Assembly: GCA_016214125.1 (NCBI GenBank)
Contig: JACRPC010000012.1
Span: 156,772-220,771 of the forward strand
Source of the DNA: Rhodospirillales bacterium
GTDB lineage: Bacteria > Pseudomonadota > Alphaproteobacteria > Rhodospirillales > WMHbin7
Reading direction: 5' to 3'
Length of the DNA: 64,000 nt
Made by a program: the position numbers and the translations under genes. Of this stretch, positions 33,435 through 40,971 are shown in pieces. Below the pieces are notes generated by a model, which searched no databases, was not told the origin of the DNA, and saw nothing but the letters and a program-made list of their open reading frames with translations. The number at the start of each line of letters is the position of its first letter. Positions within the stretch are counted from its first letter, which is position 1.

Positions 33435-34373
33435 CTAGATTTCGGCCTTGCGGTTTTTCAGGCGTTCCGGAGCCGCCGCCGCCGCCATGGTTTTGTAGAC
33501 CAGGTAGTGGGAACGGATGATTCCGTTGGGCAGCGCGGTGGGAACGCCCTCGATGTTGCGGGTGAAGAAGAAGGGGTCCACCGTCGGGAACTCGGGGCTG
33601 GTGCAGCCGAAACAGGGAACGCCCGCCCTTGTCTTGGACGAGCGCCGGTTCCAGAGCAGCTTGTTGCAGGGACCGCCGACCAATGGGCCGTGACATCCCT
33701 TGTGGAAGAACAGGCAGCCCTTCTGCCCGAAGTCCTCCTCCTCGATCCGGTATTCATGGTATTCGTTGCGGGTGCATCCCTGATGCACCGTCATGCCGTA
33801 CCAGGCCAGGGGTCGGTTGAATTCGTCCATTTCAAGCCGGACATCGACGGCCAGCGCCATCAGGGTTCCGGCCAGAACCTCCGGATGGCAGGGGCAGCCC
33901 GCCAGATTGACCACCGGCAAGCCGGATGCCGCCCGGAAGTCGGCGCCCAACAGGCCACCCGGCTCGCACCGCCGGAATTGCAGGCCCGAGGCCTCGATCG
34001 GGCCATCGACCCCGATTCCGCCGAATGACGCACAGGTTCCCAGGGCAACCACGAAGCGTGCGCGCCGGGCCAAGGCCGCCACCAGATCCTTCTTGGGACG
34101 CCCCTCGTGGGTGTCGTACATACCGGTGCTGGAGGGCCCGCGCACGATCGATCCCTCGACGACTAGGATATCCAGCGCCTCCTCGCCCTGGCGCAGGCGC
34201 TCGACCAGCGCCCGCCGCTCGCCGATCGTCGCGTCGGACAACGAAGGGTGCCACAGGAGCCGGATGCCGGCCCCCTTCAGCACCTCGACGAAATTCGGCG
34301 ACTCGGCATTCAGGAACGAGATGGAATCGCCCCCACATCCGCCGCACTGCACCCAAAACAGGGAAATCGGCAT
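33435..34373 (-). CDS. [NiFe]-hydrogenase small (FeS) subunit with Asp at a proximal-cluster ligand position
   Basis: 312 residues from the ATG at 34373 with AAGGGGGG just upstream; no twin-arginine signal, so the enzyme should be cytoplasmic. The N-terminal motif is QCGGCGGDSISFLNAESP: C13 is the first proximal-cluster ligand and the second position is D16, where most small subunits have Cys. C114 (GTCASFGG) and C160 (AGCPCHPE) complete the site; extra cysteines C10 and C162 lie nearby. Medial/distal cluster residues H197, C200, C220, C227, C236, C254 and C257 are present, so electron transfer out of the protein is possible. First gene of the seven-gene operon. Confidence 0.93.
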   Translation of the reverse strand: MPISLFWVQCGGCGGDSISFLNAESPNFVEVLKGAGIRLLWHPSLSDATIGERRALVERLRQGEEALDILVVEGSIVRGPSSTGMYDTHEGRPKKDLVAALARRARFVVALGTCASFGGIGVDGPIEASGLQFRRCEPGGLLGADFRAASGLPVVNLAGCPCHPEVLAGTLMALAVDVRLEMDEFNRPLAWYGMTVHQGCTRNEYHEYRIEEEDFGQKGCLFFHKGCHGPLVGGPCNKLLWNRRSSKTRAGVPCFGCTSPEFPTVDPFFFTRNIEGVPTALPNGIIRSHYLVYKTMAAAAAPERLKNRKAEI

Positions 34374-34655
34374 GAACCCCCCTTTACGACGCCGCCGCGA
34401 CGACACCGAAGGCCGCCCCCCAATACCCAGCAGCATCGAAAAAAGGGTGACCACACGCGGACAGTCTAGGCATTCGATTATAAAATGTTAAGTTATTTCT
34501 TGCTGAATCTGACAGTGCACTCCGAGAGGTTAGGTGTGGAGTCGCATGAAGTTTTCACCGGTCAGGCCGAGGCGGCTGATGGGTGTCTGCTCCTTCAAAC
34601 TACCATGCGGCCGTGCCAATTGTAGCGGTGCAGCCCGCGCGGCAGTTCATTGACG
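34374..34655. other. Upstream region of the hydrogenase operon
   Basis: No gene recognised. The region holds the operon leader, the TATAAT candidate and an AT-rich patch (34471–34512); the rest shows no repeat or RNA structure that I could identify. Confidence 0.5.
34477..34482 (-). promoter_or_regulatory. Possible -10 element of the hydrogenase operon
   Basis: A perfect TATAAT on the - strand, about 104 bases upstream of the small-subunit start, inside an AT-rich patch. The -35 region is poor (TCAGCA-like), so an activator or another sigma factor may be needed. Single-motif evidence only. Confidence 0.35.
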
Positions 34656-34856
34656 TGACCTGAGCCCCTAGATTTCCTCCAGATTTTGGTAGAGTCGGTC
34701 ATCGAGAGGAGACGGACAATGAAGCGCAGTCGGTTTACGGAAGAACAGATTATCGGGATTCTGAAGGAGCAGGAGGCTGGGGCCGCGACGGCGGAGGTCT
34801 GCCGCCGCCACGGAATATCCGGGGCGACCTTCTACAAGTGGAAGGGCAAGTTCGGC
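34656..34856 (+). mobile_element. IS3-family insertion sequence remnant (left end plus start of orfA)
   Basis: TGACCTGAGCCCC at 34656 resembles the terminal inverted repeat of IS3-family elements. It is followed by a Shine-Dalgarno site and an ATG at 34719 starting MKRSRFTEEQIIGILKEQE, the OrfA helix-turn-helix N-terminus (AEVCRRHGISGATFYKWKGKFG follows). Homology ends at codon 46, in front of the usual continuation of OrfA. OrfB and the right end are absent, so the element is dead. Confidence 0.82.
34719..34856 (+). pseudogene. Truncated IS3 transposase OrfA
   Basis: Forty-six codons of the DNA-binding N-terminal domain remain (residues FTEEQI through WKGKFG). The frame then continues for 26 unrelated codons to 34934. 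Without the leucine zipper and OrfB no transposase can be made. Confidence 0.8.
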
Positions 34857-35144
34857 CGCGCTCTTGCTTGCTTCTTGCCAAGTCGTTTGGCCAAAGGAAT
34901 CCAAGAAAACGAAGCCCGGGACGTAGGCATGTAGTTTCGTCATTCCGACCAGCATCAAAGCATTCGCCCGGTCGGCACCATCAAGGGAGTGAAGGGACGA
35001 GTAAAACAGGCAGTCCTCGCGTAGGACCACACCTATATGTATGTAGGATTATTATTGGGATCCAGGTTTGTCGCTTTAGGTCTATATGCTTCCTACAAAT
35101 GTTAACGCCAATAGTAGAATACGGCTAGTCAAACATAAGGTATT
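34857..35144. other. Non-coding stretch between the IS remnant and tRNA-Leu
   Basis: No gene is supported. A 120-codon - strand frame (34668–35030) spans the IS remnant and is not recognised. AT content rises sharply after 35030 (runs such as TATATG, TTATTATT), consistent with foreign DNA or a tRNA downstream region. Confidence 0.5.
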
Positions 35145-35229
35145 TGGTGTCAGCGACGGGATTCGAACCCGCAAGCCCGAAGGCGAGGGTTTTTAAGACC
35201 CTTGTGTATGCCAATTCCACCACGCTGAC
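35145..35229 (-). tRNA. tRNA-Leu (anticodon TAA)
   Basis: 85 bases with encoded CCA. Acceptor stem GTCAGCG/CGCTGAC with discriminator A; D-arm GTGGAATTGG; anticodon arm AGGGT-CTTAAAA-ACCCT giving TAA; a long class II variable arm (CTCGCCTTCGGGCTTG); T-arm GCGGGTTCGAATCCCGT. All features fit a functional leucine tRNA. Confidence 0.95.
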
Positions 35230-35379
35230 ACTTATTTAGGAATTCGTCGTGTACCTAAGCGCAACCGGCACGCCCATCGATCCAAAGAGAAAACCGTGCA
35301 ACTGAGCTATGATTGTGCGCAATATAAGTTCTATTTCCACATTTAAAAACAATATATTACAAAAAAGCCGAGGTTTAAT

Positions 35380-35413
35380 AGTCTGCTGTGTCTACCGATT
35401 CCACCACGTCCGC
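35380..35413 (-). pseudogene. 5' half of a second tRNA-Leu, cut at the anticodon loop
   Basis: On the - strand, bases from 35413 down to 35380 read as a leucine tRNA: acceptor GCGGACG, then TG, D-arm GTGGAATCGGTAGACAC and anticodon 5' stem GCAGACT. The match stops at the T before the anticodon, and AT-rich sequence follows in place of the 3' half. Anticodon loops are common crossover points for tyrosine recombinases, so this could be one half of an integration site. Confidence 0.7.
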
Positions 35414-35462
35414 GCGCTTTGGTTGGGTGAGTGTGCCCTGCCCACCCGGGCGCTGTAAACCG

Positions 35463-36542
35463 TCAAGCGGACGCAGCCGGCGGACCAAGGCCGGAGGCCG
35501 CCAGCACCGCCTCGACCGCCGCTTGGGAAAGATCGCGGGTGATGAAGATCAGGCGGCTGCGCCGGTCAACGTCGGGCCATTCGCCCAACTCGACCGGCGG
35601 ATGGAATTGGTGCTGCACGCCGTGCAACACCAATGGCCCGGACCGGCCGGCGACGTTGACGATTCCTTTGAGGCGCAAAAGCCCATCGCCCTTGGCGGCG
35701 ATCAGGAGATCGAGCGCCAGGACCAGACGCGGCCATTCCAGCGGCTGGTCATAGATCAGGGCAAAGGCGGCAATGTGCTCGTCATGCCGGTTGGGGTCGT
35801 GGCGGGGATGGTCGTGCGCCGACGCCGCCGCCCGCACCGCTTCGTCATTCAGCCAGCGCGCCACATCGGGATGCTTGCGGCCGGGTTGGAAAAGGCCCGC
35901 CCCCAGAATGCGTTCGGGCGCCACCACACCATACGCCACCCGGATGAGCGGCGCCGCCGGATTGAGCCGGACCAGCCGTCCGGCCAGGGCCTCGATCCGT
36001 TCGAGGCTGGCGCCGTCGCATTTGGTGAGCAGCAGACGATCGGCCACCGCCGCCTGCTTCACCGCCTCGGGCTGGCGATCGAGTTGGGCCCAGCCGTGAA
36101 TCGCATCGATGGTGGCGACGATGCCGTCCAGCCGGTAGCGGGCCCCCAGGAAGGGATCGGTCATCAAAGTGTGCAATATGGGTGCCGGATCGGCTAGGCC
36201 GGTGGTTTCGATGGTCAGGCGGGCAAATTCGGGCACCTCGCCCTTGACCCGTTTGAGGAACAGGTCGCGCGCCGCCGTCACCAGATCGCCGCGCACCGTG
36301 CAGCACAGGCAGCCGGAATTGAGCAGCACCACCGATTCGTCGATCTTGCGCACCAAGAGATGGTCGAGGCCGACGGCACCGAACTCGTTGATCAAGACGG
36401 CGGTGTTCGCCAGTCCTGGCTGGGCCAGAAGATGGTTGAGGACGGTGGTCTTGCCGCTGCCCAGAAACCCAGTGAGCACGGTGACCGGGATCGCCTGGGC
36501 CGCCTCGGCCGTCGGATCGCGGCCTAGCCCGGGTTGCGGCAT
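35463..36542 (-). CDS. COG0523 (CobW/ZNG-like) metal-chaperone GTPase
   Basis: 359 residues from the ATG at 36542, which lies 19 bases inside the preceding MaoC gene. Walker A is TGFLGSGKTT (about 24–33), the metal site is SGCLCC (C78, C80, C81) and the guanine motif is TKCD. A His-rich loop (HDHPRHDPNRHDEH) lies before the C-terminal CobW_C domain (ending near residue 350). Such GTPases deliver zinc, cobalt or other metals to client enzymes. The gene follows hisI and a MaoC gene; HisI is zinc-dependent, which could make it a client. The upstream frame is open without homology. Confidence 0.88.
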   Translation of the reverse strand: MPQPGLGRDPTAEAAQAIPVTVLTGFLGSGKTTVLNHLLAQPGLANTAVLINEFGAVGLDHLLVRKIDESVVLLNSGCLCCTVRGDLVTAARDLFLKRVKGEVPEFARLTIETTGLADPAPILHTLMTDPFLGARYRLDGIVATIDAIHGWAQLDRQPEAVKQAAVADRLLLTKCDGASLERIEALAGRLVRLNPAAPLIRVAYGVVAPERILGAGLFQPGRKHPDVARWLNDEAVRAAASAHDHPRHDPNRHDEHIAAFALIYDQPLEWPRLVLALDLLIAAKGDGLLRLKGIVNVAGRSGPLVLHGVQHQFHPPVELGEWPDVDRRSRLIFITRDLSQAAVEAVLAASGLGPPAASA

Positions 36543-37003
36543 TTGAAGAAGTTCTGCCCCTTGTAGTGCATCACCACTTCGTCGTTCTGGTTCACGACCT
36601 CGATGAAATTGTGGACGATGCCGCGATCGGGCTTGGAGACCGAACGCCTCGCCGACGTGACATGGATGCGCAGCCGCAGCACATCGCCCGCCCGCACCGG
36701 CTTCGGCCAACGCAGTTCGTCAAGTCCGCCCGAAGCCAGGCTGGCGCCGTGCGCCAGATAATCCTCGGCGTAATATTTCATCATCAGGGCACAGGTGAAC
36801 CAGCCGCTGGCGATGACGCCGCCGAAGATGGTGTTTTTCGCCGCCTCGGGATCGGCGTGGTAATCCTGGGGATCGAAGCGCCTTGCAAAGGCCAGCATTT
36901 CCTGTTCGTCGACCGTGAAGGGGCCGAATTCGTACACGGCGCCCGGATGGTAATCCTCGAAATAGCGCTCGGTTGGCGGCGGCTCGAAAGTCTTGCGGAT
37001 CAT
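36524..37003 (-). CDS. MaoC-family (R)-enoyl-CoA hydratase-like protein
   Basis: 159 residues with a hot-dog fold. Family landmarks are FARRFDPQDYHADPEAAKNT, GGVIASGWFTCALMMKYY and the C-terminal VVMHYKGQNFFKCRNPG. The hydratase-2 motif is degenerate (DPQDYHAD with D and H retained), so hydratase activity is plausible but not certain. It overlaps hisI by ATGA at its start and the GTPase at its end, making a hisI-maoC-COG0523 operon. Confidence 0.82.
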   Translation of the reverse strand: MIRKTFEPPPTERYFEDYHPGAVYEFGPFTVDEQEMLAFARRFDPQDYHADPEAAKNTIFGGVIASGWFTCALMMKYYAEDYLAHGASLASGGLDELRWPKPVRAGDVLRLRIHVTSARRSVSKPDRGIVHNFIEVVNQNDEVVMHYKGQNFFKCRNPG

Positions 37004-37416
37004 TGGTCCTTATTCCCATACAACGTTGCAGGATCGATGGCGACGTCGGCGATGGTCACCGCCTTGCCGTCGCGGATGGCGGTGAAGAAACAGCTCCGCC
37101 GGCCAGTGTGGCAGGCCACGCCCTTCTGATCGACGAGCAGAAGCAGCGTGTCGCCGTCGCAATCGTAGCGCAGTTCGACCAACCTTTGCTCCTGGCCCGA
37201 GCTTTCGCCCTTGCGCCAGAAGGCTTGGCGCGAGCGCGACCAGTAGCACACCCGACCGGTTGTCAGCGTCTCGCGGATCGCCGCCTTGTTCATCCAGGCC
37301 ATCATCAGCACGTCGCCGCTGTCATGGCTTTGGGCGATGGCCGGAATCAGCCCGTCGGCATCGAACACGAGGGCCGAAAGGATCGCCTCCAGCGGATCGT
37401 TGCGCGAATTGGTCAT
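37000..37416 (-). CDS. hisI: Phosphoribosyl-AMP cyclohydrolase
   Basis: 138 residues. Opens the purine ring of phosphoribosyl-AMP in histidine biosynthesis. Hallmarks are MMAWMNKAAI, the WRKGESSGQEQ loop, the DCDGD magnesium site and CHTGRRSCFF zinc cysteines. The start at 37416 overlaps the preceding gene by ATGA and has AGGAAGG upstream; an alternative ATG at 37437 is possible. The other his genes are not here. Linkage to a COG0523 GTPase raises the possibility that it is a metal-stress paralogue, but its zinc ligands are intact. Confidence 0.93.
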   Translation of the reverse strand: MTNSRNDPLEAILSALVFDADGLIPAIAQSHDSGDVLMMAWMNKAAIRETLTTGRVCYWSRSRQAFWRKGESSGQEQRLVELRYDCDGDTLLLLVDQKGVACHTGRRSCFFTAIRDGKAVTIADVAIDPATLYGNKDQ

Positions 37417-37673
37417 GGCGCCTTCCTCATCGGACATTTCGCCTCAACCCAGACCCTGAGCCGGCTGCGCCCCCAGCTTACCGTGGCGCGCCGGCGAAAG
37501 CGGCGCACCCGAGGCAGATCGACGGACAGGACCACCAAGCCCAACGGCACCATCCAGAACCCCAGAATCGGCAGCCAGCCCAAAATGCCGCCCAGCACCA
37601 AAGCCCAGCCAAGCAAGATGCGCTTGCGCCGACTGTGCGGCAAGCGAATGCCATGGCGCCTTGCGGTGCGCAT
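37413..37673 (-). CDS. Small PGPGW-type membrane protein
   Basis: 86 residues. A basic N-terminus (RRHGIRLPHSRRKR) precedes one hydrophobic hairpin, LLGWALVLGGILGWLPILGFWMVPLGLVVLS, described here by its ends, and then an Arg-rich cytoplasmic tail. The Pro/Gly/Trp pattern matches small putative transmembrane (PGPGW) proteins. It starts 14 bases after the TetR gene ends and overlaps hisI. The function is unknown. Confidence 0.65.
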   Translation of the reverse strand: MRTARRHGIRLPHSRRKRILLGWALVLGGILGWLPILGFWMVPLGLVVLSVDLPRVRRFRRRATVSWGRSRLRVWVEAKCPMRKAP

Positions 37674-37687
37674 GCGTGCCCGGCGAT

Positions 37688-38404
37688 CTAGCGGGACCCG
37701 GCCAGCGTCTCGGCATGCTGGCGTCCCGTCGGCGTGAGCAGCGAGGCCAAGATGAATTCGAGCCCTTCCTCGATGTAACCGTCGAGCGTGCAGAGTTCCT
37801 TCAAGCGCCAATATTTGAGCGCCCAGGAATGGGCCAGCATGACGCAATGGTAGGTGACCAACTCGACGTTGCAGGCGCGGAACAGGCCGGCCTCGATGCA
37901 GGCCTGGATGCAGGCGGCGATCAACTGATTGGTCTCGATCTCGGCTTGTTTGACGATTTCGCGCCGCTCGCGCGGCAGCGATTTCGTCGAGCGGTAATTG
38001 AGCACGCCGGCCTCGCGCCTGGAATCGACCACCCGGCAATAGGCATCGACCGCCGCCTTGAAGCGGACCAGGGGATCGGTGAGACCTTCGAGCGCGCGCG
38101 GAATCTCGCGCTTGTAGGTTTCCAATACGTCGAGCAGCGACAAGAGCAGCACGTCGTCCTTGTCTTTGACGTATTGGTAGATGAGGCCGATGCTCACCCC
38201 GGCCTCGCGCGCGATGTCCTGGATCGTCGTACGGTAATAGCCGTGGACCGAGAACAGCTTGACCGCCGCCGCAACGATCTGGGCGCGCCGCTTCTGCACC
38301 AGCACGGCGTCGCTCACCTGGCTTTTGATCGTTGGATTTCGGGATTCGTCGCGCACCGCATCGGCCGGCGGCGCTTCGCGATCGATTCCATCGGTTTTTG
38401 GCAT
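37688..38404 (-). CDS. TetR/AcrR-family transcriptional regulator
   Basis: 238 residues. After a 35-residue hydrophilic extension the TetR helix-turn-helix is clear: IVAAAVKLFSVHGYYRTT, IQDIAREAGVSIGLIYQYV, KDKDDVLL (three consecutive pieces). The C-terminal domain is all-helical, of the fatty-acid/acyl-CoA responsive type. A palindrome lies 20 bases upstream, so autoregulation is likely. It sits between nnrS and the small membrane-protein gene on the same strand. Confidence 0.9.
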   Translation of the reverse strand: MPKTDGIDREAPPADAVRDESRNPTIKSQVSDAVLVQKRRAQIVAAAVKLFSVHGYYRTTIQDIAREAGVSIGLIYQYVKDKDDVLLLSLLDVLETYKREIPRALEGLTDPLVRFKAAVDAYCRVVDSRREAGVLNYRSTKSLPRERREIVKQAEIETNQLIAACIQACIEAGLFRACNVELVTYHCVMLAHSWALKYWRLKELCTLDGYIEEGLEFILASLLTPTGRQHAETLAGSR

Positions 38405-38423
38405 GGAGATGGTCCTCCCGTCT

Positions 38424-38444
38424 TGACGAATGATCGTTCGTTCA
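38424..38444. promoter_or_regulatory. TetR-type operator upstream of the regulator gene
   Basis: A 21-base imperfect palindrome with outer TGA/TCA and inner ACGAA/TTCGT arms around TGATCG, close to the TGAACG–CGTTCA form common for TetR regulators. It lies between the nnrS stop and the TetR start, where it would give autorepression. Confidence 0.6.
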
Positions 38445-38455
38445 GACGGGTCCGG

Positions 38456-39616
38456 TCAACTCCTTTCCGTCACCGAAGCGTAAGGAAGGCTTGGGCGGAC
38501 CAACATTTTTCCCCAAGCTCCCAGATAAATGAGAAAAGGCGCCGACCAAAGAAAAGCCGCCGCCTGCAGCCAGGGCGCCGGATCGAGGCTGAAATAGGCG
38601 ACAAGGCGGACCGGCGCCGCCAGAATCATCAGCCCGACCGCCAGGGCGAAAGGCCAGCCGGGTGCCAGCGCCCGTCCGGTGTGACGGAGCACGACGCGGG
38701 TCATCATGCCCAGCATCATCAGGCCCAAGGCGCCACTGGTGAAGGCGTGCACCCAACTCACCGGCGGAGCCCATCCCAGCTCGGCCAGCCCGCGCAGAAC
38801 GAAGACGGCGATCAGCCAGAGATAAGCCAGATGAAGAACCGCGACCAGGCCGATCGCGGCGACCCGCCAGGGCCGCCACTGCAGGAAGCGCGCCAGATGA
38901 AAAAGCCCCGCCGCCAGCCACAGCGTCGCCGCCGATGATCCGGCGATGCCGAGAAAGCCAGCCGCCAGGGCGGCCAGAGTGGCGATCAGCACCAGCGTTT
39001 CGAAGCCGCGCCGGAAGGCGATGGGTGCGGCCAAGCCGGTGGGACACAGCGCGTTGGCGGTGAAGATGGGGGTGAGATAGCCCCAGACCAGGACGAACAG
39101 CAGGATCTTGGCGAACAGGCCCCATTCGAGGCCACGGACCATGTGGTCGGCCACACCGCCACCGAGGCCAGCGTGAAACAACAGGTTGCCGGCAAACAGC
39201 CCGGCCAGCACCGCCGCCAACCCAGCAAAATAGAGCTTGTTGGCAAGCCGGGCCAGACCGGGCAGCACGAAGAGGGCGAAAAGCGGCACGAAGACCAGAT
39301 CGGCGACGGCAACCAGCGGCGCCGGAAGCGTGCCCGCGAAGGCCATGCCCAGCCGCCCCAGCAGCCAGGCGCCAACAAGAACCGCCAAGCGTTCGCCGGC
39401 AACCGCCGGCGCCCCGGCCCAACTGGGCAGCGCGGTAAGGATAAATCCGGCGCAAATGCCGAAAGCGAACCCGAAGACCATTTCGTGGCCATGCCAGGCC
39501 CGCGCCGTATCGCCCTCGGCCGAAAAGGCAGCCGCCATCAGGAGCGGACCCAACAGGGCGCCGAACAGGAAAAAGGGGCGAAAGCCCGCGCTCCACAGGG
39601 GGGCATCGAATCGCAT
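38456..39616 (-). CDS. nnrS: NnrS family membrane protein
   Basis: 386 residues with about 12 membrane helices. The N-terminus (LWSAGFRPFFLFGALLG) and the recurrent GHEM, ALPSWAG and TGR motifs are typical of NnrS, a haem- and copper-binding membrane protein linked to nitric-oxide stress in denitrifiers. It follows the TRAP permease gene by 41 bases and may be co-transcribed with the catabolic operon. Its presence hints at a denitrifying or NO-exposed lifestyle. Confidence 0.87.
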   Translation of the reverse strand: MRFDAPLWSAGFRPFFLFGALLGPLLMAAAFSAEGDTARAWHGHEMVFGFAFGICAGFILTALPSWAGAPAVAGERLAVLVGAWLLGRLGMAFAGTLPAPLVAVADLVFVPLFALFVLPGLARLANKLYFAGLAAVLAGLFAGNLLFHAGLGGGVADHMVRGLEWGLFAKILLFVLVWGYLTPIFTANALCPTGLAAPIAFRRGFETLVLIATLAALAAGFLGIAGSSAATLWLAAGLFHLARFLQWRPWRVAAIGLVAVLHLAYLWLIAVFVLRGLAELGWAPPVSWVHAFTSGALGLMMLGMMTRVVLRHTGRALAPGWPFALAVGLMILAAPVRLVAYFSLDPAPWLQAAAFLWSAPFLIYLGAWGKMLVRPSLPYASVTERS

Positions 39617-39657
39617 GGATCACCGTCCCTTGAAGATGGGCGGCGGCCGGGCGCCGG

Positions 39658-40953
39658 TCAACGCATCATCGAGGGTAGGACCAGCGAAATCCACGGCACC
39701 AGCACCAACAGCGCCAGGCGGATGATGTCGGCGCCCAGGAAGGGCATGATGCCCTTGAAGATGGTGCCGGTGTTGACATCGGGCAGCACGGCGCGCAGCA
39801 CGAAGACGTTGAGACCCACCGGCGGGGTGATCAGGCTGATCTCGGTCACCACCACCACGATGATGCCGAACCAGATGGGATCGAAACCCAGGCTGACGAT
39901 CAGCGGAAAGAAGATCGGCACCGTCAGCAGCACCATCGACAGGCTTTCCAGGATACAGCCCAGGATCAGATAGACGACCAGGATAAACAAGATCACCAGC
40001 ATCGGCGTCAACGCCAACGACTGCACGTAATTTTGCAGCACGTTGGGAAGCCCGGCCAGATTGACGAAATTGGAAAAGATGATGGCGCCGATCAGGACCA
40101 CGAACATCATCGAGGTGGTGCGCGCGCTGTCGACCAGCACATCGTAGAGCCCGCGCCACGAGAGCGTGCGCTTGACGAGCGCGATCAGGAAGGCGCCGAA
40201 GGCGCCGATGCCCGCCGCCTCGGTGGCGGTGAAGACCCCCAAATAGATGCCGCCGATCACCAACACGAACAGGCTGAGCACGCCCCAAACGCCGTTAAGA
40301 GCCTTAAAGCGCTCGCCCCAGCCGGCGCGCGCCCCCGGCGGCCCCAAGCTGGGATCGCGCCAGGTGGTGTAGGCGACCGCCGCCATGTAGCCCAGCATAC
40401 CGATCAAGCCCGGAATGATGCCGGCCATGAACAGCTTGCCGATGTTGGTGCCGGTGGTGATGCCGTAGATTACCATGATGACGCTGGGCGGAATGAGAAT
40501 GCCCAGCGTGCCGCCCGAGGCGATCGAGCCGGTGGCCAGCGAATCGGCGTAGCCGTAGCGGCGCATCGAGGGCATCGCCACCTTGGCCATGGTGGCCGCC
40601 GTGGCGAGCGAGGAGCCGCAGACCGACGAGAACCCGGCGCAGGCGACCACGGTGGCCATCGCCAAACCACCGCGCAAATGGCCGAGCCAAGCGTTGGAGG
40701 CGCGGTAGAGCTCTTCGGACAGGCCGGAGCGGGTGACGAAATTGCCCATCAGGATAAAGAGCGGCACCACCGAAAGTTCGTAGGACAGGCCGGTGTCGTA
40801 AGTGATCTGGGCGATCATGCCGAAGGCCGGCTTCCAGCCGACGATGGTGGCGGTGCCCAGAAAGCCCAGAAGCGCCATGGCGAAGGCGATCGGCACCCCA
40901 ACCAGGATGACGGCCAACATGACGACCATGCCGATCAACCAGACTTCGGTCAT
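39658..40953 (-). CDS. dctM: TRAP transporter large permease (DctM)
   Basis: 431 residues with about 12 membrane segments. The N-terminus, VGVPIAFAMALLG, is the DctM signature, with GGTLGILIPPSVIMVIYGI and PPVGLNVFVL further on. It is the sodium-driven channel subunit of a TRAP transporter, with DctQ and DctP encoded upstream. The system is joined to the catabolic operon (6–37 base gaps), so it most likely imports the operon's substrate, an aromatic or indolic acid by inference. Confidence 0.93.
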   Translation of the reverse strand: MTEVWLIGMVVMLAVILVGVPIAFAMALLGFLGTATIVGWKPAFGMIAQITYDTGLSYELSVVPLFILMGNFVTRSGLSEELYRASNAWLGHLRGGLAMATVVACAGFSSVCGSSLATAATMAKVAMPSMRRYGYADSLATGSIASGGTLGILIPPSVIMVIYGITTGTNIGKLFMAGIIPGLIGMLGYMAAVAYTTWRDPSLGPPGARAGWGERFKALNGVWGVLSLFVLVIGGIYLGVFTATEAAGIGAFGAFLIALVKRTLSWRGLYDVLVDSARTTSMMFVVLIGAIIFSNFVNLAGLPNVLQNYVQSLALTPMLVILFILVVYLILGCILESLSMVLLTVPIFFPLIVSLGFDPIWFGIIVVVVTEISLITPPVGLNVFVLRAVLPDVNTGTIFKGIMPFLGADIIRLALLVLVPWISLVLPSMMR

Positions 40954-40971
40954 GTCGAACCTTCCCCGTTT

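Noticed and set aside
33435..34454. Twin-arginine signal from the Arg run upstream of the hydrogenase small subunit
   Set aside because: The Arg-rich part lies before the well-supported ATG at 34373 (strong ribosome-binding site) and is not followed by a hydrophobic signal segment.
34668..35030. 120-codon - strand frame between IS remnant and tRNA-Leu
   Set aside because: It crosses the IS3 orfA remnant on the opposite strand, has no recognisable domain and no good ribosome-binding site.
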